Positions 1-10,187 of a DNA stretch of 41,219 bases are shown here, piece after piece. Positions within the stretch are counted from its first letter, which is position 1. The number at the start of each line of letters is the position of its first letter. The translations under genes and the position numbers were made by a program. The DNA is from Clostridiaceae bacterium (GTDB lineage: Bacteria; Bacillota; Clostridia; Oscillospirales; Acutalibacteraceae). Below the pieces are notes generated by a model that saw nothing but the letters and a program-made list of their open reading frames with translations, made no database searches and had not been told where the DNA came from. The stretch covers positions 1-41,219 of the forward strand of contig CAJGCA010000005.1 in assembly GCA_904501705.1 (NCBI GenBank). The letters are read 5' to 3'.

Positions 1-3756
<3,756 letters not shown>

Positions 3757-3789
3757 GCGTTGATCTTACGCAACGATTCTTAAACTCCC

Positions 3790-3832
3790 GAAAGGGCGTT
3801 GCACACATTGCGTGTGCAACGCCCTTTCTTTT
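3790..3832 (+). terminator. Rho-independent terminator after surface protein gene
   Basis: Perfect 17-bp stem (3790-3806 with 3812-3828), 5-nt loop ATTGC, followed by TTTTG. It lies 33 nt after the stop codon. Confidence 0.92.
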
Positions 3833-3984
3833 GTTCGTTGCTCGTGCAAACTTGTAGTGCACAAAACACATTGCTCTTTTCCTATAAAAAGGACTGCCAA
3901 GGGTAATAATCCCCGTCGCTTAATACCCCGCTGTCCCGCGCAATCTTCACAATGGGAAAATTTTATCACAGCCGACAAAAACAC

Positions 3985-4013
3985 TTGCATTCTGTCGGGG
4001 GCTATATTATAAT
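3985..4013 (+). promoter_or_regulatory. Sigma-A-type promoter for the glycyl radical enzyme operon
   Basis: TTGCAT (3985-3990), 17-nt spacer, TATAAT (4008-4013), 61 nt before the start codon. The rest of the 318-nt gap 3757-4074 holds the terminator and nothing else I recognise. Confidence 0.75.
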
Positions 4014-4074
4014 GAAATTGGAATAATTCTACAAGAGTGCTTTGTTGAAGGGGACGATTCAGGAGGTGTCCATT

Positions 4075-6129
4075 ATGTACAATCAAGTGTTATATGACTT
4101 CTACATTGCCCGTAAGCATCACGCTTATCGGCGTCCTTTCCCTGCGGAGTTGACGGCTTCTGTGCGGGACAAGAGCCTTAATCCCACCGAGCGGATGATG
4201 ACACGTCTGCGTCTGGTGCTGGCCAACGAGCAGCCGACCATTTTGGATGATCAGCGCATCGTGTTTCTGCGCACCGTGACGGACGTGCCGGATATCTTCA
4301 CCGAGGAGGAATGGGCCGAGATCAAGTCGAAGCACTTCGTGCACGAACTTGGTTATGTATCCAACCTCTGTGGTGACTACGGAAAGGTGCTTGCGAGTGG
4401 TCTTGAGCCGATCCGTGAGAAGCTTGAAGCCCGTTTGGCGGGGGAGGCGACTGAGGCGCAGCGGTTGTTCGCCGAGAGTGCACTGTCGGGCATCGCTGCG
4501 CTGTATGATTTGGCGGATCGCTATCGCGCCGAAGCCGAGCGCATCGGCCGTGCGGACGTCGCAGCGGTGCTCGCCCGCGTGCCGCGTCAGGGTGCGACGA
4601 CCTTCCGCGAGGCGCTGCAGTTCCTGCGCATGCTTAACTATACCGTGTGGGCAGAGGGCAATTATCATAACACCCTTGGCCGCTTCGATCAGTATATGAT
4701 GCCTTTCCTGCAGGCGGAACTGGATGCCGCTACCATCACGGTGGAAGAGGCCGAGTCTCTGCTTGAGGAGTTCTTCCTCAGCGTCAACTGGGACAGCGAT
4801 ATGTACCCTGGTGTCCAGCTCGGTGACAACGGCCAGAGTATAATGCTCGGCGGTGTCACCCGCGATGGCGAGGATGCGTACAATGAGCTGACCCGTATGT
4901 GCCTGCAAGCGAGCTGCCGTCTGCTGCTCATCGACCCGAAGATCAATCTGCGTGTCGGTAAAGACACGTCGATGGAGCGGTATATTGAGGGCACGCACTT
5001 GACCAAGGCAGGCTTGGGCTTCCCGCAGTATTCCAACGACGATATCGTCATTCCCGCGCTGGTGAAGCTCGGCTATAAGATTGAGGATGCGCGCAACTAT
5101 TCCGTCGCCGCTTGCTGGGAGTTCATTCTGGCCGGTTGCGGTATGGAGATCCCGAACATCGCTGCTCTGTCTTTCCCGAAGGCGGTTGAGGAAGCTGTCG
5201 AGGAGACACTGCTCACCGCAACGGATTTCAACACCGTGATGGCGGCGGTCAAGCAGCACATCACCAAGGGCGTCGACGAGATTTGCTCGAGCATTCATGA
5301 TATCTTTATGATCCCCGCGCCTTTCTATTCCATTCTGATGGATGGCTGCGTGGAGGAGGCGAAGGATATCTCCACCGGTGCACGGTATAACAACTTTGGC
5401 ATCCACGGCACGGGTGTTGCCACCGCGGCCGACTCGCTCGCGGCGATCAAGATGCACGTATTTGACGAGAAGACAGTGAGTGGCGCTGAACTGCTGGAGG
5501 CACTGCACAACGACTTTGCGGGTAAAGAAGAACTGCTGTATAAGCTGCGCAACGAGACCCCGAAGATGGGCGATAACGACGACCGCGCCGATCAGATGGC
5601 GGTAGCGATTCTCAATCAGATGGCGGAAGCAGCAGAGGGACGCCGCAATGAGCGCGGCGGTGTTTTCCGTGTCGGTACCGGCTCGGCGATGTTCTATATT
5701 GATCACGCGAAGATGTTGACCGCTTCTGCTGACGGCCGCCGCAAGGATGAGTCCTTCGGCACCAACTTCTCGCCCAGCCTGTACGTCCGCAGCAAGGGTC
5801 CTTTCTCGGTCATCCAGTCCTTCACTAAGTGCCCCACCGACCGTGCGATCAACGGCGGCCCGCTGACGATGGAGTTCCACTCCACCGTGTTCGATACCGA
5901 GGAGGGCGTCGAGGGCGTTGCCACGCTGGTCAAGGCGTACATCGACAAGGGCGGCCACCAGCTGCAGCTTAACTCCATCAACCGTGACCGTCTGCTGGAT
6001 GCGCAGGCACATCCCGAGAATTACGGCAGTCTGATCGTCCGTATCTGGGGCTGGAGCGCGTATTTCGTTGAGCTGGAGAAGAAGTTCCAGGATCATCTGA
6101 TTGCGCGACAAGAGTTTATGACCTGTTGA
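4075..6129 (+). CDS. Glycyl radical enzyme (PFL-like family), substrate unknown
   Basis: The start is ATG 4075, 6-7 nt after AGGAGGTG; an in-frame TTG at 4042 has no such site. The product has 684 residues, shorter than most PFL-type enzymes (about 750-850). The C-terminal glycyl-radical loop reads VRIWGWSAYF with the radical Gly at residue 659, 25 residues from the end. The mid-barrel catalytic motif reads AACWEF, with Cys347 (thiyl radical) and Glu349, matching the C-x-E arrangement of dehydratase/decarboxylase/lyase-type members. The DGRR and GGHQLQ-N segments before the loop also fit. Loop and thiyl motifs differ from the textbook RVxGY and GCVEP, so I cannot assign pyruvate, glycerol, choline, hydroxyproline, isethionate or arylacetate specificity. 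Its activase starts 2 nt downstream. It is an oxygen-labile cytosolic enzyme, and its family assignment is firm. Confidence 0.92.
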   Translation: MYNQVLYDFYIARKHHAYRRPFPAELTASVRDKSLNPTERMMTRLRLVLANEQPTILDDQRIVFLRTVTDVPDIFTEEEWAEIKSKHFVHELGYVSNLCGDYGKVLASGLEPIREKLEARLAGEATEAQRLFAESALSGIAALYDLADRYRAEAERIGRADVAAVLARVPRQGATTFREALQFLRMLNYTVWAEGNYHNTLGRFDQYMMPFLQAELDAATITVEEAESLLEEFFLSVNWDSDMYPGVQLGDNGQSIMLGGVTRDGEDAYNELTRMCLQASCRLLLIDPKINLRVGKDTSMERYIEGTHLTKAGLGFPQYSNDDIVIPALVKLGYKIEDARNYSVAACWEFILAGCGMEIPNIAALSFPKAVEEAVEETLLTATDFNTVMAAVKQHITKGVDEICSSIHDIFMIPAPFYSILMDGCVEEAKDISTGARYNNFGIHGTGVATAADSLAAIKMHVFDEKTVSGAELLEALHNDFAGKEELLYKLRNETPKMGDNDDRADQMAVAILNQMAEAAEGRRNERGGVFRVGTGSAMFYIDHAKMLTASADGRRKDESFGTNFSPSLYVRSKGPFSVIQSFTKCPTDRAINGGPLTMEFHSTVFDTEEGVEGVATLVKAYIDKGGHQLQLNSINRDRLLDAQAHPENYGSLIVRIWGWSAYFVELEKKFQDHLIARQEFMTC

Positions 6130-6130
6130 T

Positions 6131-6970
6131 ATGGAAGCAACGATATTTGATATTAAAGAATTCGGTCTGCACGACGGCCCAGGCCTTCGCTTGACTGTGT
6201 TCTTCAAGGGCTGCCCTTTGCACTGCGTATGGTGTCACAACCCCGAGGGGATTGCTTTCGGCCAGGAGCTCGTGCGCAACGAGGATGCTTGCCGTCATTG
6301 CGGACTGTGCCAACGCCCCTGCAACCATGCTGATTGCGCGCAGTTCGGTGCGTGTGTCCATATCTGTCCCGACCGCCTTGTGAAGGTGGAGGGAGAGCTG
6401 TATACACCTGAGCGGATCGCCGAGCGAGTGTTGTCCTATCGTGAGTTTTTCGGTGAGCGGGGTGGGGTGACCTTCTCCGGCGGTGAGCCGCTGATGCACG
6501 CGGATTTCATCGAGCAGGCGATACCGCTACTCGACGGTATTCGTTTCGGTGTCGAGACCTGCGCGCATGTCCCCGCTCAGGTATTTGATCGGATAATGCC
6601 GAGGTTCCACGATCGTTTCGTAGATCTGAAGCATATGGATGCGGATATTCATCGCCGCCTGACGGGGCAGGATAATGCCTTGATTCTGCGCAACATTTCA
6701 GCGCTCAAGGCGAGCGGGCTACCCTTCACGGTGCGTATTCCGCTCATCCCCGGACTGACTGATACGGCAGAAAACCTTGCCGCCACCGCAGACTTCCTTG
6801 CGGATGCAAAGGAGCGTGTGCAGGTTGAACTGTTGCCGTACAACCCGATGACGGGAGCGAAATATCGAATGATTGGAAGGGCTTACAATCCGCCTTTTGA
6901 CGAAAAGCAAAAGCCCAACGCCGATGCGTTGCCGTTCCTGGCAAAGGGAATTCCTTCCCGTGTATATTAA
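6131..6970 (+). CDS. Glycyl radical enzyme activase (radical SAM, ferredoxin insert)
   Basis: 279 residues. The radical-SAM cluster motif is KGCPLHCVWC, Cys28-x3-Cys32-x2-Cys35. It is followed by an SGGEP motif of the SAM-binding region and by a C-terminal half typical of PFL-activating enzymes (LKHMD, LPYNPM). Between residues 51 and 80 lies a ferredoxin-like insert. Cys54/57/60/64 make a complete CxxCxxCxxxC set, but the second set shows only three cysteines (69, 75, 79). Such inserts are usual in activases of non-PFL glycyl radical enzymes. The gene starts 1 nt after the stop codon of the upstream enzyme with no clear Shine-Dalgarno site, so translational coupling is likely. Role: abstracts H from Gly659 of the partner, using S-adenosylmethionine and reduced Fe-S cluster. 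Confidence 0.92.
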   Translation: MEATIFDIKEFGLHDGPGLRLTVFFKGCPLHCVWCHNPEGIAFGQELVRNEDACRHCGLCQRPCNHADCAQFGACVHICPDRLVKVEGELYTPERIAERVLSYREFFGERGGVTFSGGEPLMHADFIEQAIPLLDGIRFGVETCAHVPAQVFDRIMPRFHDRFVDLKHMDADIHRRLTGQDNALILRNISALKASGLPFTVRIPLIPGLTDTAENLAATADFLADAKERVQVELLPYNPMTGAKYRMIGRAYNPPFDEKQKPNADALPFLAKGIPSRVY

Positions 6971-6975
6971 ATAAC

Positions 6976-7012
6976 AAACCCCACTGTTCTCTTTTGGAGT
7001 ACAGCGGGGTTT
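6976..7012. terminator. Bidirectional terminator between convergent genes
   Basis: AAACCCCACTGT (6976-6987) pairs with ACAGCGGGGTTT (7001-7012) with one mismatch; an inner CTC/GAG pair shortens the loop. It serves the activase (plus) and the phosphoesterase (minus). Confidence 0.85.
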
Positions 7013-7015
7013 ATG

Positions 7016-7798
7016 TTATTTCGATTGCAGAATAAGAACGGGGAGATGCGGGCGATTGCTCACACGCCAAGGGATGGAGCTGTTACCGAGTCCGCGGCTA
7101 ACCACCATCACAGTATCCTCTGCCGCATAGACACCATCTGTATAGGTCGGGAAGAAACCTTGCCCGGGCGCGTAGAGCGAGTGCTCGCCGAGCCGCATCT
7201 GTCCGCCGTGAGCGTGTCCGCAGACGACCAGATTCCACCGTGCGCGGCAGTAATAGGTGAAGCGGTCCGGCTTGTGCACGATGACGATGGATGGTTGCTC
7301 ATCGACCGCGAGAGGCGCTGGACGCTTGTGCGCTGAGCCATACAAGCGGATGGTATCACCGTCTAGCGTCCAGTCAGCATAACTGTCGCTCAGATAGTTT
7401 ACGCTGTTACGCTCGAGGATCGCACCATAGCGCGCTTCGCGCGCGAGACGCATCTCGTGGTTACCGGCGACCGCGTAGCAAGGCGCAATAGCACTCAATG
7501 CCTTTGCCAACTTGGCGAGTCGGATGTCATCGAAGTAGGTGTAGCTGTTGGTCAGATCACCGGGCAGGAAGATCGCATCCGGCTTTTGCGCGTCAACGCA
7601 GTCGACCAGCGTAGGGATGGACATCAGTGCATCGGGGAAATGTACGTCCGCGACAACCGCAATCCGCGCACCGCAAAATGCGGCAGGTAGGCAATGGCAA
7701 GCGATGGGGATTTCTTCGACCTGTACCGTCTGATCGGTGCGGTCGAGAGCCATAAGATGGTGCAGTAGCCGTTTTGATCGCATTGGCTCATGGATCAT
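7016..7798 (-). CDS. Calcineurin-like metallophosphoesterase
   Basis: 260 residues. The binuclear-metal motifs run in order: DVH (Asp51, His53), GDLTN (Asp81), GNHE (Asn113-His114), VHKPD (His175) and GHAHGGQ (His195, His197). This is the YkuE/YaeI-like branch of the metallophosphoesterase superfamily. I see no clear N-terminal membrane helix, unlike many YkuE homologues, so a cytosolic enzyme is more likely. Start ATG 7798 has AAGGAG 10 nt upstream. The substrate is not predictable from sequence; lipid-linked pyrophosphates and phosphodiesters are known for relatives. It is divergent from the exopolysaccharide cassette, and a 20-bp palindrome lies in its promoter region. Confidence 0.85.
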   Translation of the reverse strand: MIHEPMRSKRLLHHLMALDRTDQTVQVEEIPIACHCLPAAFCGARIAVVADVHFPDALMSIPTLVDCVDAQKPDAIFLPGDLTNSYTYFDDIRLAKLAKALSAIAPCYAVAGNHEMRLAREARYGAILERNSVNYLSDSYADWTLDGDTIRLYGSAHKRPAPLAVDEQPSIVIVHKPDRFTYYCRARWNLVVCGHAHGGQMRLGEHSLYAPGQGFFPTYTDGVYAAEDTVMVVSRGLGNSSIPWRVSNRPHLPVLILQSK

Positions 7799-7830
7799 AG
7801 CGATGCGTCTCCTTTACATAAGGTGGTTTT

Positions 7831-7850
7831 ATTCTATGATATCATAGAAT
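7831..7850. promoter_or_regulatory. 20-bp perfect palindrome, candidate operator
   Basis: ATTCTATGATATCATAGAAT is a perfect palindrome. It directly abuts a minus-strand TTGACA box (7855-7850) and fills the spacer toward a weak -10 (TAAAAC, 7831-7826), where a repressor would block the phosphoesterase promoter. No T-run follows, so it is not a terminator. Confidence 0.6.
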
Positions 7851-7897
7851 GTCAAGGAATAAAAGGGGCAGAAGCAAACTTTTTCGCTAAATCGAGG

Positions 7898-7926
7898 TTG
7901 ACACACTTGTGATAAAAGGCTATAAT
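7898..7926 (+). promoter_or_regulatory. Consensus sigma-A promoter of the exopolysaccharide cassette
   Basis: TTGACA (7898-7903), 17-nt spacer, TATAAT (7921-7926): perfect consensus in both boxes. It leaves a leader of about 80 nt before the start codon at 8017. Confidence 0.88.
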
Positions 7927-7941
7927 AATTATGATTGGGTT

Positions 7942-7967
7942 TTGTGTGCTTATTTATGAGCATACAA
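7942..7967 (+). other. Leader hairpin in the exopolysaccharide mRNA
   Basis: TTGTGTGCT (7942-7950) pairs with AGCATACAA (7959-7967), 9 bp with one G-U, 8-nt loop, close to the predicted transcription start. Role unknown; it may stabilise the 5' end or bind a regulator. Confidence 0.45.
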
Positions 7968-8016
7968 GGACATTTTATTAATAGACTTACAGAACTACAT
8001 AGAAAAAGGAGATATT

Positions 8017-8742
8017 ATGCAGGAATTGGATATTCGCGCGATTGTCTCCGCGCTACTGAGAAAAATTAAATGGATCATTCTGTCGACCGTTGTTCTGACG
8101 CTGGCTTTCGGTCTGTACGCCAAGCTCTTTATTAAGAGCACCTACCGCTCGGAGGTGCAGATGTACGTCAGTAACTATACCGACCTTAGTTCTGCACAAG
8201 GCGCTTCGACAGGTGGTCTGTCTGCATCCCAAGTATTGGTTAATGAGTATATTGTCATCCTCAAGCACGACGATATTACGAGCAAGGTGGCCGCGCAGCT
8301 TCGTGAGCAGGGAAACGGTTATGTGATGACCAACGGGGCGATCCGTGGTGCGGTGTCAATGAGCTCGGTGGATGAGACCGCTATGCTCAGAATCACCGCC
8401 ACCACGACCGACCCCGATCTGTCCAAGGCGATCTGCGATGCGTATGCGGCGGTTGCTCCCGCCCAGCTTAAAGAAGTGATGGAAATGGGCACGATCAAGC
8501 CGATGGGCGATGAAGCAAAGCTCGGCACCAAGGTTGGCCCCAATGTGATGAAGACCGCTGTTCTCGGCGGCATTATCGGTATGGTGTTAGCCTGTGCGGT
8601 CGTGTTAGTGGTTTATATGTTGGATAACACCGTCACCGGTGAGCGGGAGCTCAAGCATCGTCTCAATGTGACGGTGCTCGGTGAGGTGCCCAATCTGCAG
8701 CCAGATAAGAAAGGGGAGAACAAGAATGTCGCAGGAAAATAA
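8017..8742 (+). CDS. Wzz/YveK-type polysaccharide chain-length modulator (BY-kinase activator)
   Basis: 241 residues. The N-terminal membrane helix begins near residue 15 (KWIILSTVVLTLAFGLYAKL). An extracellular coiled region follows, and a second helix lies near residues 180-205 (VLGGIIGMVLACAVVLVVYML) before a short cytosolic tail. This is the Wzz-domain arrangement of CapA/YveK proteins, whose tail activates the separate cytoplasmic tyrosine kinase in Gram-positives. Start ATG 8017 lies after AAAGGAGATATT. The next gene begins inside this one (17-nt overlap), so the pair is translated together. It sits in the membrane and sets polymer length together with the kinase. Confidence 0.9.
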   Translation: MQELDIRAIVSALLRKIKWIILSTVVLTLAFGLYAKLFIKSTYRSEVQMYVSNYTDLSSAQGASTGGLSASQVLVNEYIVILKHDDITSKVAAQLREQGNGYVMTNGAIRGAVSMSSVDETAMLRITATTTDPDLSKAICDAYAAVAPAQLKEVMEMGTIKPMGDEAKLGTKVGPNVMKTAVLGGIIGMVLACAVVLVVYMLDNTVTGERELKHRLNVTVLGEVPNLQPDKKGENKNVAGK

Positions 8743-9469
8743 GTCTTATATCCCCGGCAAGTCTGGCTATTCTAACCGCAGTATTGCATTCCGCGTGGCG
8801 GAAGCTTACAAAATGATTCGCACGAATCTGCTGTTCACCCTGGCTAATGCGAGTAGTAAGATCGTTGTGTTTTCCAGCGCTGAGCCCGGTGCCGGCAAGT
8901 CGACGCTCTGCTCCAATCTCGCGATCGTGATGGCGCAGACAGGTGCAAAGGTGCTGCTCATCGACGCGGATATGCGTAAGCCTGTGCAGCATCGGAACTT
9001 CCGTGTCAGCAAGACATTGGGACTTTCCAAGATCCTCGGCAATCTGAACTCGTTTGAGGAGTGCATTCAACATGATGTTACCCTGAATCTGGATCTGATC
9101 CCGTCCGGCTCTATCCCGCCGAATCCCTCTGAACTATTGGGTTCCGAGCGGATGAAGAAGCTGCTTGCCCAGGTAGAGGAGCATTACGATTATGTGTTCA
9201 TTGATTCGCCACCGCTCGGTGTGGTGGCGGATGCGTTGGTCATTGCTCCGCAGTCCGCGGGTGTTGTATTGGTTGCGCGCCAGAAGCAGACGATCTATGA
9301 TGAGCTGGAGAAGTGCATTGACTCCATTAAGCAGATTGACGCTACGATGCTTGGCGTCGTGGTGACGGATGTGCGTTCTGATACTGCCGGCTATATGCGG
9401 TACGATAACAAGCGATACTATCGGTCATACAATTTTGAGTATGGCCGTCGGCAGAAGAGCGATGATTGA
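8726..9469 (+). CDS. Bacterial tyrosine kinase (BY-kinase, CapB/YwqD type)
   Basis: 247 residues from ATG 8726, which follows AAGGGGAG and matches the family N-terminus; the longer frame from 8681 has no advantage. Walker A is AEPGAGKST (about residues 52-60), Walker A' LLIDADMRKP (Asp80, Asp82) and Walker B YVFIDSPP (Asp160). The C-terminal autophosphorylation cluster has six tyrosines between residues 223 and 239 (GYMRYDNKRYYRSYNFEYG). It autophosphorylates and controls polysaccharide export with the Wzz partner encoded just upstream. It overlaps the cognate phosphatase gene by 8 nt. Confidence 0.93.
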   Translation: MSQENKSYIPGKSGYSNRSIAFRVAEAYKMIRTNLLFTLANASSKIVVFSSAEPGAGKSTLCSNLAIVMAQTGAKVLLIDADMRKPVQHRNFRVSKTLGLSKILGNLNSFEECIQHDVTLNLDLIPSGSIPPNPSELLGSERMKKLLAQVEEHYDYVFIDSPPLGVVADALVIAPQSAGVVLVARQKQTIYDELEKCIDSIKQIDATMLGVVVTDVRSDTAGYMRYDNKRYYRSYNFEYGRRQKSDD

Positions 9470-10187
9470 TTTTCATAGCCATTGCCTGCCTGCGATGGAT
9501 GACGGTGCGCGCAATGTGACCGAATCAGTCGCCATGCTGACCGTTTCCGCAGAGCAAGGCGTGAGGACGGTTATAGCGACCCCGCATTTTTATCGCAGTG
9601 AGGAGACGATATCCTCCTTTCTGCAGCGTCGAAACGAGGCGCTCCGACGCTTAGAAGGGCACATTCCTGAAGGAATGGTGCTTGTACCGGGCGCGGAGGT
9701 GCTGCTGCAGAAGGGCCTTTCCCGATTGGATTTGCGTGATCTGTGCATACAAGGAACAAGTCGTATCCTGATTGAATTACCCTTTATGCCGCCGGAAAAC
9801 TGGATATACGAAGAGCTGGAGAATATCGCCCTTGCTCAGCGGCTGGATGTCATTCTGGCTCACGTTGATCGCTATATGGCATGGTATTCCCACGATAAGA
9901 TTGCCGCGATGATGGATTTCCCCGGTGTTTCCGTACAGCTCAATGGGGAAGCCTTTTTGGAGTCTGCGACCTTTCGCGCCCTGCGGCATTGGCTGCCGCA
10001 GCCGAAGCGGTTGATCTTCGGTTCGGATATGCACCACATCGATCGGCGTCGGCCGAATCTGGAAGAGGCGTATAAGGCTCTTCATAAGAAAGCGCTCGGT
10101 CGCCGTTGGATGGCTCAAGCTGAGCAGATCGGCCCTACCTTGCTTTTGCCCCCGCAACCTATTTTATCGTTGGAGGGATTTCTTTGA
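9462..10187 (+). CDS. PHP-family protein tyrosine phosphatase (CpsB/YwqE type)
   Basis: 241 residues from ATG 9462, which lies in the ATGATTGA overlap with the kinase gene. PHP metal motifs: DFHSHCLPAMDDGA at the N-terminus (His5, His7, Asp13/14), ATPHFY, ILAHVDRY and GSDMHH near the C-terminus. Family members are Mn-dependent phosphatases that dephosphorylate the BY-kinase Tyr cluster, resetting the export cycle. It overlaps the next gene by 4 nt. The match to CpsB/CapC/YwqE is strong because all three regulators occur in canonical order. Confidence 0.92.
   Translation: MIDFHSHCLPAMDDGARNVTESVAMLTVSAEQGVRTVIATPHFYRSEETISSFLQRRNEALRRLEGHIPEGMVLVPGAEVLLQKGLSRLDLRDLCIQGTSRILIELPFMPPENWIYEELENIALAQRLDVILAHVDRYMAWYSHDKIAAMMDFPGVSVQLNGEAFLESATFRALRHWLPQPKRLIFGSDMHHIDRRRPNLEEAYKALHKKALGRRWMAQAEQIGPTLLLPPQPILSLEGFL

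Noticed and set aside
4042..4074. Upstream TTG start for the glycyl radical enzyme
   Set aside because: It lies before the AGGAGGTG site that serves ATG 4075 and adds residues unlike the family.
4090..6207. 705-codon minus-strand open frame opposite the glycyl radical enzyme
   Set aside because: Shadow of a strongly biased, GC-rich gene; it crosses into the activase start and has no recognisable domain or ribosome site.
7831..7850. Palindrome as a terminator for the phosphoesterase or activase
   Set aside because: It lies upstream, not downstream, of the phosphoesterase gene, is AT-rich and has no loop or T-run.
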